Below, in pieces: positions 11,746 through 21,361 of a stretch of 64,000 nucleotides of DNA (its first letter is position 1; each line of letters starts with the position of its first letter). The translations under genes were made by a program, and so were the position numbers. Under the pieces are notes generated by a model. It worked only from the letters and a program-made list of their open reading frames with translations, searched no databases and was not told the DNA's origin. Source of the stretch: Pseudaquabacterium inlustre (GTDB taxonomy: Bacteria; Pseudomonadota; Gammaproteobacteria; Burkholderiales; Burkholderiaceae_C); contig NZ_JBBUTH010000008.1 of the NCBI RefSeq assembly GCF_038066595.1, forward strand, positions 496,001 to 560,000, in the 5' to 3' direction.

Positions 11746-11889
11746 CGGGCAGCGTCTGCAAGGGTGGCGAAGCGGGCGATTCTGAACCCGCCCGCGGGCC
11801 GGCCCGGACCGCCCACCGGATCTGCGGGTGCAGGGCTTTCCCCGGGGCGGCATTCGCGGGGCCTTGCGGCCGCCCCCGTGCCCGGTGGG

Positions 11890-13899
11890 CTACGGCGGCC
11901 CGCAGCGGAAGCTGTCGGCCGACTCCACATCGCCACCGGCGTAGCGCGCCACGCGCGGCCAGGGGCACAGCGGCCGGCTGCGCTGGGTGCTCCAGGCGGT
12001 GGGGCGCTCGGGGTTGGCGGGGTGCACGCGGGCCTCGATGCGATCGGGCGCGCGGCCCTGCTCCACCCAGTCCATCAGCGCGCCCAGCGCGTCGAAGCGG
12101 TCGGTGGCCGGGCCACCGGCGCAGTGGTTCATGCCGGGCACCGGGAACACGCGCGCCACCTCGTCGGCGGCGGGCACGCCGAGGGCGGCCTGCAGGCGGT
12201 CGGCCCAGCCCAGCGTGTCCAGCGCCGAGAACACCGGATCGGCCACGCCGTGGTAGACCAGCAGCTTGCCGCCGTGGCGCGCCAGGCTGGCCAGGCGTGG
12301 CGCCAGCACCTCGGGCGGTGTGAACAGTTCCAGCGCCGATTCGGTGTGCGTGGCATCGGTGGCGGCGATGGCCGGGGCGTCGCGGTCCATGTCCAGCCGC
12401 GCCAGGTAGTCGCGCAGCGCGGCCACCGAGCCGTCGCCCAGCTCGGCCGGTGGCGTGCTCATCACCTGCGACAGCGTGGCCGGCGCCAGCACGGCCAGCA
12501 GCGGCAGGCCGTCGAAGGCCGGCTCGGCCGAATCGAGCTGCCAGCGCCGCCACTGCGCGCCGGCGATGCCGGGGTCCATCGGCCAGGCGGCGTACAGCGG
12601 CTCGCCCTGCTGCGTGACCGGGCCGGCGAAGGCCCGCTGCAGCGCGCGCACCTGCAGCGGCGACAGGCAGGCCGCCGGGCCCTCGGCCAGCGCGCGGCCG
12701 GCCTCGCTGCGCGCGGCCGATGGCAGCGGCGCCAGCGTGCGCGGCAGCAGCTCTTCCTCGGTGGGCGGCGTGGGCGCCTTGGCCACGGCCTTGCCGGCGG
12801 GCTTGGCCGCGGGCTTGGCAGCGGGTTGGGTGGCGGCCTTGCGGGCCGGTTTGCTGCCCGGTTGGGTCGCGGCCGGCTGGGCGGCAGCCACCTCGCCGGG
12901 CGCCATCGCGGCGGTGACGCCCGGCGGCGCCGGGCATTGCAGGTCCTGGAAGCGGAAGGCGCGCTGGCAGCGGCGCACATCGGCCACCACGCCGTCGGCC
13001 AGCTGGTCCAGCGCGTCACAGCGCGCCAGCACGCGGGCGCCCACCTCGCGCAGCTGCGCCGGCGTGAAGGCGCGGCGCAGGTCGGCGCTGACGGCCATCC
13101 AGCTCTGCAGGCTCCAGGCCTGGGCCAGCGTGGCGCGCGGCAGGTTCAGCGCCGGTGCGCCGGCCAGCAGGCCGTCGTAGTGCTCGGGCTGGCGCGAGGC
13201 GGCCATCAGCGCGCGGCGGCCGCCTTCGCCGCAGCCGGCGATGTAGCGGTACTTCGGCGCGGCGCCGTAGTGCCGCGTGGCCAGCGCCACGGCCAGCGGC
13301 CACACCGCGGCATCGGCGGCGTGGGCCAGGTCGCGGCGGGCCTGGGCGTCGGCGCCATAGGCCTGCGGTGCGGCCAGGCCGTAGCGCGCCTCGGCCGGCG
13401 CGGTGGCCTGGTGGCCGCCGTCGCTGGTGAGCACGGCGATGCCGCGGCCCAGCGCATGGGGGCCGGGCTGCACGGCCAGCGTGCCGAAGGCCGGGGTGGA
13501 CATGCCGTCCTGCGGCTGGTGCAGCAGGCGCAGGCCATCGCCCCGGGGCAGGCGCAGCTCGAAGCCGATGGCGTAGGCCCGGCCATCGCTGCCGGTGCGC
13601 TCGCCCAGGCGGCCGCGCACCAGGCAGTGCGCCGGGTGGCCGGCGGCGTCGGCGGGTTGGTCTTGCGCCTCGGTGATGCGCAGGCCGGGCCAGTCGGCCA
13701 GCGCGCCGGACAACTGCCGGCAGGGCACCGGCGGGCTGCGGCCGTCGCTGCTGGGCGGTGGTGGCAGGCCGTCGGCGCGGTGCAGCGGCAGGCGGCCGGC
13801 ACAGCCGGACAGCAGCAGGCCCAGCGCGGCCAGGGCCGCCAGGGTGGCGGCCGCGCCGGGGCGGGCATGGCAGGGCGAGACAGGGCGGATTCGGGTCAT
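11890..13899 (-). CDS. Tannase/feruloyl-esterase family lipoprotein with nucleophile Ser replaced by Gly
   Basis: This 669-residue protein has a lipobox LLLSGC (Cys33). Family landmarks are GRGIAVLTSDGGHQ, KYRYIAGCGEGGRRAL, YDGLLAGAPALN, YHGVADPVFSA and PGMNHCAGG. Tannase-family enzymes use a CS-D-HC motif with a disulfide linking the cysteines beside Ser and His. Here both cysteines and the Asp and His are present, but the nucleophile position (residue 224, codon 13228-13230) is GGC Gly instead of Ser. A low-complexity Ala/Lys/Pro stretch (about residues 320-365) interrupts the lid region. It may be a binding protein or dead enzyme rather than an esterase; a sequence error is the alternative. 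Confidence 0.85.
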   Translation of the reverse strand: MTRIRPVSPCHARPGAAATLAALAALGLLLSGCAGRLPLHRADGLPPPPSSDGRSPPVPCRQLSGALADWPGLRITEAQDQPADAAGHPAHCLVRGRLGERTGSDGRAYAIGFELRLPRGDGLRLLHQPQDGMSTPAFGTLAVQPGPHALGRGIAVLTSDGGHQATAPAEARYGLAAPQAYGADAQARRDLAHAADAAVWPLAVALATRHYGAAPKYRYIAGCGEGGRRALMAASRQPEHYDGLLAGAPALNLPRATLAQAWSLQSWMAVSADLRRAFTPAQLREVGARVLARCDALDQLADGVVADVRRCQRAFRFQDLQCPAPPGVTAAMAPGEVAAAQPAATQPGSKPARKAATQPAAKPAAKPAGKAVAKAPTPPTEEELLPRTLAPLPSAARSEAGRALAEGPAACLSPLQVRALQRAFAGPVTQQGEPLYAAWPMDPGIAGAQWRRWQLDSAEPAFDGLPLLAVLAPATLSQVMSTPPAELGDGSVAALRDYLARLDMDRDAPAIAATDATHTESALELFTPPEVLAPRLASLARHGGKLLVYHGVADPVFSALDTLGWADRLQAALGVPAADEVARVFPVPGMNHCAGGPATDRFDALGALMDWVEQGRAPDRIEARVHPANPERPTAWSTQRSRPLCPWPRVARYAGGDVESADSFRCGPP

Positions 13900-14070
13900 G
13901 GACGTGCAGGCGTTCCCCCCGCGATGATGGGCCGGCGCGCCTGGGCCCGATCGGCCGAACAGCGGCACGATGGCCCGCCCGTTGTCGCGACGCGGCCGCG
14001 CCGTTCGTCGTGCGCAGGTGGAGGCGGCGGTGCTGCCGCCGCCGCACCCGTCATCCACCTGGAGTTGCCC

Positions 14071-14556
14071 ATGAGCCCTGCCCCCGTGCCCGCCATCCCC
14101 GACGGCTTCCACAGCCTGACGCCGCACCTGGTGTGCGCCGGCGCGTCCGACGCCATCGCGTTCTATGTCCGCGCCTTTGGTGCCGAGGAGCTGAGCCGCC
14201 TGCCCGGCCCCGGCGGCCTGCTGATGCATGCGTCGATGCGCATCGGCGACTCGATGCTGATGCTGCACGACGAGTTTCCCGAGATGGGCGCCATCGGCCC
14301 CAAGGCGCGCGGCGGCACCGCGGTGACGCTGCACCTGTACACCACCGACGCCGATGCCACCTTCGCCCGCGCGGTGGAGGCCGGCTGCCGCGTGGTGATG
14401 CCGCTGGCCGACCAGTTCTGGGGCGACCGCTACGGGCAGGTCGAAGACCCGTTCGGCCACCGCTGGTCGATCGCGATGCAGACGCGCCAGCTGACGCCGC
14501 AGCAGATCACCGAGGGCCTGCAGGCCATGGCCGCCCAGGGCCCGGGCTGCACCTGA
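14071..14556 (+). CDS. VOC-family protein (PhnB-like glyoxalase fold)
   Basis: This 161-residue protein has two beta-alpha-beta-beta-beta modules: LTPHLVCAGASDAIAFYVRAFGAEE at the start, MLMLHDEFPEMG in the middle, and DQFWGDRYGQVEDPFGHRWSI near residue 130. This pattern is that of PhnB/YycE-type VOC proteins, which are often annotated as glyoxalase/bleomycin resistance proteins. The substrate is unknown. The gene is divergent from the tannase-like gene (171 nt) and converges with the M28 peptidase gene 14 nt downstream. Confidence 0.9.
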   Translation: MSPAPVPAIPDGFHSLTPHLVCAGASDAIAFYVRAFGAEELSRLPGPGGLLMHASMRIGDSMLMLHDEFPEMGAIGPKARGGTAVTLHLYTTDADATFARAVEAGCRVVMPLADQFWGDRYGQVEDPFGHRWSIAMQTRQLTPQQITEGLQAMAAQGPGCT

Positions 14557-14570
14557 GAAGGCAAGGCGGA

Positions 14571-16067
14571 TCAGCGCGCCGGCAGCGGCCCGAAGGCCAC
14601 CGGCGCGCGCGCGGCCAGCCAGGCCATCACCGCCCAGGCGGCCACGTTCTGCGGCAGCGCGCTGCCGTCCAGCCGCGCGAAGGTGTCGTGCGGCGTGTGG
14701 TGCACGTCGAAGTAGCGGCTGCCGTCCTGGTGCAGCTGCACCGCCGGCCAGCGGTGGCGGCGCATCAGCACGGCGGCATCCGGGCCGGGCGTGGCGTCGT
14801 TGCCGTCGGCCAGCGGCAGGCCCAGCGGCGCCAGCTCGGCGGCGATCTGCGCCATCACCGGCAGCGCCTCGGGCCGCACGCGGTGGCGCCAGGCATAGGC
14901 CGGGCCGGCGCCGAAGTCGCTCTCGCTGACCCACTGGTGCGTCTCGGCGCCATGGGCGCGGCTGTAGGCCAGCGCGCCGTCGAAGCCGTTCTCCTCGTTG
15001 GCGTACAGGGCCACGCGCAGGCTGCGGCGGGGCGCCTGGGCCAGTTCGGCCGGCGCGGCGCGCAGCCGCTCGGCGATCAGGCCCAGCGCGGCCAGCACGA
15101 TGCCCACGCCGGCGCCGTCGTCCAACGCGCCTTCGCCCACGTCCCAGCTGTCGAGGTGGGCGCCCAGCAGCACCACCTCGCTGGCCAGCGCGCCCTGGCC
15201 GGGCAGCTCGGCCAGCACGTTGTGGCTGAGGGCCTCGACGCCCACCTGGTTGGCCACCTGCAGCGCCAGGCGCAGCGGCTGGCCGGCCGCGTGCAGCGCG
15301 GCCAGGTGCTCGGCGTCGGCCACCGAGACGGCCAGCGCCGGGATCTGCGCCGCGTCGTCGTCGTAGCGCATCGCGCCGGTGTGGGCCACGCGCTCGGGCT
15401 CGCCGGGCAGCACCGGGTTGGCGCCGCTGGTGCCCACCGAGCGGATCACCACCGCCAGCGCGCCGCGGCGTGCGGCCTCGGCCGCCGAGCCGAAGCGTGC
15501 CGGCACCGCGCGGCCATAGCCGCTGCCGTCGCGGCTGCGGTCCATGCGCTGGTCGATGAACACGATGCGGCCGCGCGCGCGCTCGCTGCGGTCGTCCTTC
15601 AGCGCCTGGAAGTCGGGGTACCAGGCCAGCTCGGCCTCCAGCCCGCCGGGCGGGGTGCCCACGCTGTTGCCGAGCGCGGCCATCACCAGCGTGCGCCGCT
15701 CGGGCGTCACCAGCGTGGCCTGGGCCGGACCGCGCCGCCACACGCGCAGCGGCACCGGCTGCTGCCACACGCGCGGCAGGCCCAGCGCGCGGGCCTCGGC
15801 CAGCGCCCAGGCCACGGCACGGGCATCGGCCGGGCTGCCGGCCGGGCGGGCGCCTACCTGCTGGGTGAGCCGCTGCACCAGGGCCAGCGCGCGGGTGTCG
15901 GCCAGGCCGGCCGTGCGCAGCTGGCGGGCGAAGGCCAGGTCGGCATCGGCCAGCCGGGGCGCAGCGCCGTCGGCAGCCGTCTGCGCGCCGCCGGGGCCGG
16001 CCCGCAGCGCGCCGCCGATTCCCAGGGCCGCGGCGGCGGCCCAGCGCAAGCCCAGGCGCCGCTGCAT
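14571..16067 (-). CDS. M28-family metallopeptidase (carboxypeptidase Q-like)
   Basis: This 498-residue exported protein has an N-terminal signal (MQRRLGLRWAAAAALGIGG), a protease-associated insert (ARGRIVFIDQ...), and the di-zinc site GAHLDSWDVGEGALDDGAG (His, Asp), NEENGFDGA (Glu-Glu), SESDFG (Asp) and HHTPHDTF (His). This matches plasma glutamate carboxypeptidase/PGCP-type peptidases, which remove residues from dipeptides and oligopeptides. It is probably periplasmic. Seven nt separate it from the upstream mmsA gene on the same strand, so they may be cotranscribed although functions differ. Confidence 0.92.
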   Translation of the reverse strand: MQRRLGLRWAAAAALGIGGALRAGPGGAQTAADGAAPRLADADLAFARQLRTAGLADTRALALVQRLTQQVGARPAGSPADARAVAWALAEARALGLPRVWQQPVPLRVWRRGPAQATLVTPERRTLVMAALGNSVGTPPGGLEAELAWYPDFQALKDDRSERARGRIVFIDQRMDRSRDGSGYGRAVPARFGSAAEAARRGALAVVIRSVGTSGANPVLPGEPERVAHTGAMRYDDDAAQIPALAVSVADAEHLAALHAAGQPLRLALQVANQVGVEALSHNVLAELPGQGALASEVVLLGAHLDSWDVGEGALDDGAGVGIVLAALGLIAERLRAAPAELAQAPRRSLRVALYANEENGFDGALAYSRAHGAETHQWVSESDFGAGPAYAWRHRVRPEALPVMAQIAAELAPLGLPLADGNDATPGPDAAVLMRRHRWPAVQLHQDGSRYFDVHHTPHDTFARLDGSALPQNVAAWAVMAWLAARAPVAFGPLPAR

Positions 16068-16074
16068 GGCGCGG

Positions 16075-17595
<1,521 letters not shown>

Positions 17596-17690
17596 GGTGG
17601 TCTCCTTCGACGGTGTCGAGCGTGGTTCGGGATGAGGCCCGCAGTCTAGGCAGCTGAGGCCGCGGCGCCTAGCCGGGCGTGGCTGGATTC

Positions 17691-17712
17691 ATTGTTCAGT
17701 TCAGTGAACAAT
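17691..17712. promoter_or_regulatory. LysR-type operator in the mmsA-lysR intergenic region
   Basis: An inverted repeat with perfect 8-bp arms ATTGTTCA and TGAACAAT is separated by 6 bp. It contains a T-N11-A core (17695 to 17707). It lies 96 bp upstream of the mmsA start and 33 bp upstream of the lysR start, a usual place for a LysR site that controls both. Confidence 0.7.
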
Positions 17713-17744
17713 CCAGTCACAGATCAAGGAACAACCGCCCGCCC

Positions 17745-18671
17745 ATGGACGAACGCCGCATCGACACGCTCTGGAGCCATGTGCATGCGCTGAGCATCCT
17801 GGGCACGCTGGGCAGCTACACCGCCGCCGCGCAGCGCCTGGGCCTGAGCAAGGCGGCGATGAGCCAGCGCATCGCCGAGCTGGAGCGCGCGGCCGGTGTG
17901 CCGCTGGTGCTGCGCACCACCCGCAGCGTGCGCCTGACCGAGGCCGGCCAGCGCCTGGCCGACGCCACGGCCGGCGCCTTCGACACCATCGCCACCGCGT
18001 TCTCGGGCGTGCGCGATCTGGCCGAGCAGCCGCGCGGCCGGCTGCGCATCACCGCGCCGGTGGCGCTGGCGCGCCAGCAGCTGGTGCCGCGCCTGCCCGA
18101 CTTCTTGCGCGCCCATCCCGAGGTGCGGGTGGAACTGGACCTGTCCGACCGGCTGGTGCCGCTGGCGCAGGAGGGCTTCGACCTGGCCATCCGCCACACC
18201 CACGCGCCGCCCGAGACGCATGTGGCCTGGGCGCTGTGCGAGACGCGCTCGCTGCTGGTGGCCAGCCGCGCCTACCTGCGCCGCCGCGGCACGCCCGCCA
18301 CCCCCGACGACCTGGCCGCCCACGACTGCCTGCACTACCTGCGCCCCGGCGACACGCCCACCTGGACGCTGGGCGACGAGCAGGGCCAGGAGCGCACGGT
18401 GCCGGTGGCCGGCCCCTTTGCTGCCAACAACAGCGAGGCGCTGCGCGAGGCGGCGCTGCGCGGCCTGGGCATTGCGCTGCTGCCCGACTTCAGCGCCCAG
18501 GCCGCCCTGCGCGAAGGCAGGCTGCTGCCGGTGCTGCCCGGCTGGCGCCCGGTGGGCAACTACGGCAGCCACCTGTGGGCCATCCGCCCCTACAGCCCCT
18601 ATGTGCCACGCGCGGTGCAGGCCTTGGTGGGTTGGCTGCGCGAGGCGCTGGCGGAGGGGTTTGCAGCCTGA
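17745..18671 (+). CDS. LysR-family transcriptional regulator
   Basis: This 308-residue protein has an N-terminal winged helix (LSILGTLGSYTAAAQRLGLSKAAMSQRIAELERAAGVPLVLRTTRSVRLTEAG, residues 13-65) and a periplasmic-binding-like effector domain (RGRLRITAPVALARQQLVPRLPDFL, later RGLGIALLPDFSA). It resembles the AaeR/DmlR-type subgroup. The ATG at 17745 (MDERRID) was preferred to an upstream in-frame start because the upstream start would place the operator inside the coding sequence. It probably controls the divergent mmsA and itself. Confidence 0.93.
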   Translation: MDERRIDTLWSHVHALSILGTLGSYTAAAQRLGLSKAAMSQRIAELERAAGVPLVLRTTRSVRLTEAGQRLADATAGAFDTIATAFSGVRDLAEQPRGRLRITAPVALARQQLVPRLPDFLRAHPEVRVELDLSDRLVPLAQEGFDLAIRHTHAPPETHVAWALCETRSLLVASRAYLRRRGTPATPDDLAAHDCLHYLRPGDTPTWTLGDEQGQERTVPVAGPFAANNSEALREAALRGLGIALLPDFSAQAALREGRLLPVLPGWRPVGNYGSHLWAIRPYSPYVPRAVQALVGWLREALAEGFAA

Positions 18672-18676
18672 GTGGG

Positions 18677-18750
18677 GCACCCGGTCGCCGGGTACAGCGA
18701 CCACCCGCCGTGCGGGTACTCAGGTCGCTTGGGGCGGCCCGGCGCTGACC
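18677..18750 (+). repeat. GC-rich dispersed repeat, family B copy 1
   Basis: It begins GCACCCGGTCGCCGGGTAC, followed by GCGACCACCCGCCG, and ends with the shared block CTTGGGGCGGCCCGGC. An almost identical copy lies on the minus strand at 26146-26218. It follows directly after the lysR stop and has two internal dyads, so it could also act as a transcript end. Confidence 0.8.
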
Positions 18751-18761
18751 TGAGGCCAGCC

Positions 18762-18792
18762 AAAAAAAAGCCCGCCGAAAACTCGGCGGGCT
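18762..18792 (-). terminator. Rho-independent terminator (minus strand)
   Basis: A perfect 10-bp stem AGCCCGCCGA / TCGGCGGGCT (18769-18778 and 18783-18792) with a 4-nt loop is followed on the minus strand by eight Ts. It is the strongest intrinsic terminator seen in the window and ends transcripts coming from the OCD-family gene or from the structured RNA at 18762-18905. Confidence 0.9.
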
Positions 18793-18905
18793 GTTGAAGT
18801 CCTCGGAAAGGACGTCGTTGGGACCCTGGCAGCGCACATTGCGCTGCACAACGGAATGCACTGTGCCCAGCGCTGCGGGGGGCAGCCATCCCTAGAAAAC
18901 GCTTT
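18762..18905 (-). ncRNA. Candidate small RNA or structured 3' UTR
   Basis: Between the OCD-family stop and the terminator lie about 110 nt with no plausible gene but with consecutive perfect hairpins on the minus strand. They are GCAGCGCA-ATG-TGCGCTGC (18829-18847), GTCCT-TTCCG-AGGAC (18799-18813), and then the 10-bp terminator stem. Three stacked stems ending in a U-run are typical of a small RNA, perhaps released from the 3' UTR. I do not recognise a named family, and no clear separate promoter is visible. Confidence 0.5.
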
Positions 18906-18906
18906 G

Positions 18907-19851
18907 TCACCCCGGCTGTGGTGCCGATGCCGCAGCGCAGCGGGCGGCGGCCAGGTCCCACAGCGCGGCGCCGCAGCTCTTGAACAGCACCGGTGCACCA
19001 CCTGGGGGCACGGCCGGGCCGGCCAGCACGTCACCCAGCGTGGGCAGGCCGTCCAGCGCCAGGCCGGCGGCGATCAGGTCGCCGGCCTCGTGGCGGGCGG
19101 CGGGGCTGTCCAGCACCACGCGGCCGCGCGCGGCGAGGTCGCGGGTCAGCGCGGGGTCGAGCTCGATCATCTGCGGCGTGAACGCGCCGATGGCGGCGAC
19201 GAAGGCGTCGTCACGCACCTGACCGCTGAGCACCACGGCGCTGGCCGGGGTGGCGGTGATGACCAGCGGGCAGTCGGCCAGCGCGGTGGGCAAGTCCGTC
19301 GCCGCGCGGGCCTGCACCCCGGCCTCGCGTTCCAGTTCGGCGGCAAAGTCGACGGCGCGCGCGGGCGTGCGGCCGATCACCTGCACCTCGCGCACGCCCA
19401 GGCCGGCGGCCAAGGCCTGCACATGCGACAGCGCCTGCACGCCGGTGCCGATGACCAGCAGCGGTCCGGCGGTGTTCGGCGCCAGGCGTTGCGCGGCCAG
19501 CAGCGTGGCGGCCGCCGTGCGCCGCGCCGTGACCGTGGGGCCGTCCAGCAGCAGCAGGCGCTCGCCGGTGGAGGCGCGCATCACCATCACGTCGCCCAGG
19601 ATGGCCGGCAGGCCGCGCGCCGGGTTCTGCGCGCTGTAGGTGATGAGCTTGATGGCGGCCAGATCGCCCGCTTCTGGTGTGATCCAGGCCGGCATCAGGA
19701 ACCACGAGGTGCCGGGTGCCACCGGCAGCACCCAGCGGTCGGGCGCCTGCACGCGGCCGGCGGCCTGGTCGGCCAGGGTGTCGGCGATGGCCTGGGTCAG
19801 CGGCGCCCAGGGCAGCGCGGCGGCGGTGGCGGCGGCGTCGAGCAGTTGCAT
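18907..19851 (-). CDS. Ornithine cyclodeaminase/mu-crystallin family protein (likely cyclic imino acid reductase)
   Basis: This 314-residue protein has a Rossmann NAD(P) site VIGTGVQALSHVQAL near residue 130 and the family region KLITYSAQNPARGLPAILGDVMVMRASTGERLLLLDG. Family members are ornithine cyclodeaminase, alanine dehydrogenase, and delta1-pyrroline/piperideine-2-carboxylate reductases. Size and motifs fit the last group but the substrate is not certain. The gene for an FMN reductase-like protein lies 6 nt upstream on the same strand. DadA (22806-24143) also makes imino/keto acids, so a shared D-amino acid or proline route is possible. Confidence 0.85.
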   Translation of the reverse strand: MQLLDAAATAAALPWAPLTQAIADTLADQAAGRVQAPDRWVLPVAPGTSWFLMPAWITPEAGDLAAIKLITYSAQNPARGLPAILGDVMVMRASTGERLLLLDGPTVTARRTAAATLLAAQRLAPNTAGPLLVIGTGVQALSHVQALAAGLGVREVQVIGRTPARAVDFAAELEREAGVQARAATDLPTALADCPLVITATPASAVVLSGQVRDDAFVAAIGAFTPQMIELDPALTRDLAARGRVVLDSPAARHEAGDLIAAGLALDGLPTLGDVLAGPAVPPGGAPVLFKSCGAALWDLAAARCAAASAPQPG

Positions 19852-19857
19852 CGGACG

Positions 19858-20439
19858 TCAGCCCGGCAGGCGCAGAAAGCCTGGCGCAGCGGCCAGCGCG
19901 GCCGCGTCGGTGCGCACCTTGCCGGGCTCGCCACCCTGGCCCCACAGTTCGCCGCCCCAGGCGGCGCCGCAGAACTCGGCGCACAGGCGCAGGCTGTCGA
20001 TCATCGGCTGGGCCTTGGGCCGGTTGCCGCTGGTGGTGACCAGCCAGAAGCGTTTGGCCGCCATGCGGGCCTTGAAGTCCAGGCCCGGCACGCGCAGGAA
20101 GGCGCTCCAGTGGTCCAGATAGAGCTTCAGCTCGGCCGGCAGGCTGTACCAGTAGACCGGGGCCACGAACACCAGGTCGGTGGCGGCCAGGGTGTCGTCG
20201 AGGAGGCCGCGCAGGTCGCGCTCGGCCGGCACGGCGGCGTCGGGCATCGGGTAGGTGCCGCGGTCGTGGCGGTGGTCCTGGAACGGCGGCATGCTCAGGC
20301 CGTGCAGGTGGCGCCAGGTCTGGCGGGTGTCGGCCGGCAGCCCGGCGGCGGCGGCGCGGGCCAGGGCTTCGGTGTTGCCCTCGATGCCGGGCTCGCGGGT
20401 GCTGGCGACGAGGAAGAGCAGGTGGCGTTCAGTGGTCAT
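19858..20439 (-). CDS. Flavodoxin-fold NAD(P)H-dependent FMN reductase-like protein
   Basis: This 193-residue protein has LLFLVASTREPGIEGNTEALARAAAAG at its N-terminus (FMN phosphate loop) and the flavin ring loop FVAPVYWYSLPAELKLYLDHW near residue 95, as in NADPH-dependent FMN reductases and flavodoxin-like quinone reductases. The ATG at 20439 (MTTERHL) is preferred; one at 20451 is in frame. Its stop is 6 nt before the OCD-family start, so the two form an operon. It is divergent from the UPF0149 gene across 36 nt. Confidence 0.88.
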   Translation of the reverse strand: MTTERHLLFLVASTREPGIEGNTEALARAAAAGLPADTRQTWRHLHGLSMPPFQDHRHDRGTYPMPDAAVPAERDLRGLLDDTLAATDLVFVAPVYWYSLPAELKLYLDHWSAFLRVPGLDFKARMAAKRFWLVTTSGNRPKAQPMIDSLRLCAEFCGAAWGGELWGQGGEPGKVRTDAAALAAAPGFLRLPG

Positions 20440-20475
20440 GCGCTGGATCATAGGCAGGCGGTGACAATCCGCGGC

Positions 20476-21342
20476 ATGACGCCTCCTCGCCCGCCTGCCA
20501 AGAAGTCAGCTCCTCGTCCTGCTGGAGCACCCGCCCGCAAGACCACCGCAGGAACGGGCTTCGGCTCGAACTTTGGCGCGGGCCGTGGCCCGGCGCCCGG
20601 CAAGCCCGCCGGCGCCCCTGCCGGCAAGACGGCGCCCCGGCCCGCTGCCGCACCCCGCAGCGGCACCAAGCCGCTGCCACCGCCCGAGCCGCTGGCCGAG
20701 CACGAGATCGACGCGCTGCAGGCCCTGCTCGACACCCTGCCCGCCAGCCACGACGCGCTGGACGTGATGTCGCTCGACGGCTACCTGGCCGGCGTGCTGC
20801 TGCAGCCCGATCCGGTGCCCGAGGTGCGCTGGCTGGCCCACATCGTCGATGTGGACGGCAAGGCCCCGCCGCCGCGCTTCGATGTCCAGCGCCTGCACCA
20901 GCTGGTGCGCCGCCGCCATGCCGAGCTGGCGCATGCGATCAGCGAGCGCGACTGGTTCGACCCCTGGGTGTACGAGCTGGACGACGCGGCCAGCCCGTCC
21001 GAGGTGGTGATGCCCTGGGTGGCCGGTTTCGCCACCGCGGTGGACCTGTTCCCGGCGCTGATGGACCGCCACGAGCCCGCGCTGATGGAGCCGTTGGCCC
21101 TGCTGTACCGCCACCTCGACCCTGAGGACCTGGAGGACGCCGACGAACTGCTGGCCGAGATCGAGACGCTGGAGCCGCCCGAGACGCTGGACGAAGCCGT
21201 CGAAGACCTGGTGCGCGCCACGCTGCTGATGGCCGATGTGTCGCTGCCGCAGGACAAGCCGGCCGGCAAGCCGGCGGCCAAGTCGGGCGGCCGCCCGGGT
21301 GGTCCGGGAGGCCCGCGCCGGCCGGGGCCGCCACGGCGCTGA
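20476..21342 (+). CDS. UPF0149 (YecA-like) family protein with Lys/Ala/Pro-rich N-terminus
   Basis: This 288-residue protein has a disordered N-terminus (residues 1-75) rich in Pro, Ala, Lys and Gly, then the UPF0149 domain (LLDTLPASHDALDVMSLDGYLAGVLLQPDP, WFDPWVYELDD, VVMPWVAGFATAVDLFP), and a short basic Gly/Pro/Arg tail. The function of the family is not settled; some members carry C-terminal metal-binding SEC-C motifs, absent here. It is monocistronic between divergent and convergent neighbours. Confidence 0.88.
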   Translation: MTPPRPPAKKSAPRPAGAPARKTTAGTGFGSNFGAGRGPAPGKPAGAPAGKTAPRPAAAPRSGTKPLPPPEPLAEHEIDALQALLDTLPASHDALDVMSLDGYLAGVLLQPDPVPEVRWLAHIVDVDGKAPPPRFDVQRLHQLVRRRHAELAHAISERDWFDPWVYELDDAASPSEVVMPWVAGFATAVDLFPALMDRHEPALMEPLALLYRHLDPEDLEDADELLAEIETLEPPETLDEAVEDLVRATLLMADVSLPQDKPAGKPAAKSGGRPGGPGGPRRPGPPRR

Positions 21343-21361
21343 GCGCCCGCCTGAACCAGGT

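Noticed and set aside
10249..14556. A plus-strand open frame of over 1400 codons opposite the S9 peptidase and tannase-like genes
   Set aside because: It is an antisense shadow caused by high GC at third positions. The sequence is Arg/Gln/Ala/His-rich without family motifs, except for its last 161 codons, which are the real VOC gene.
18490..18861. Minus-strand open frame of 123 codons across the terminator
   Set aside because: It runs through the strong terminator stem, repeat B and the end of lysR. The RNA structure explains the sequence better.
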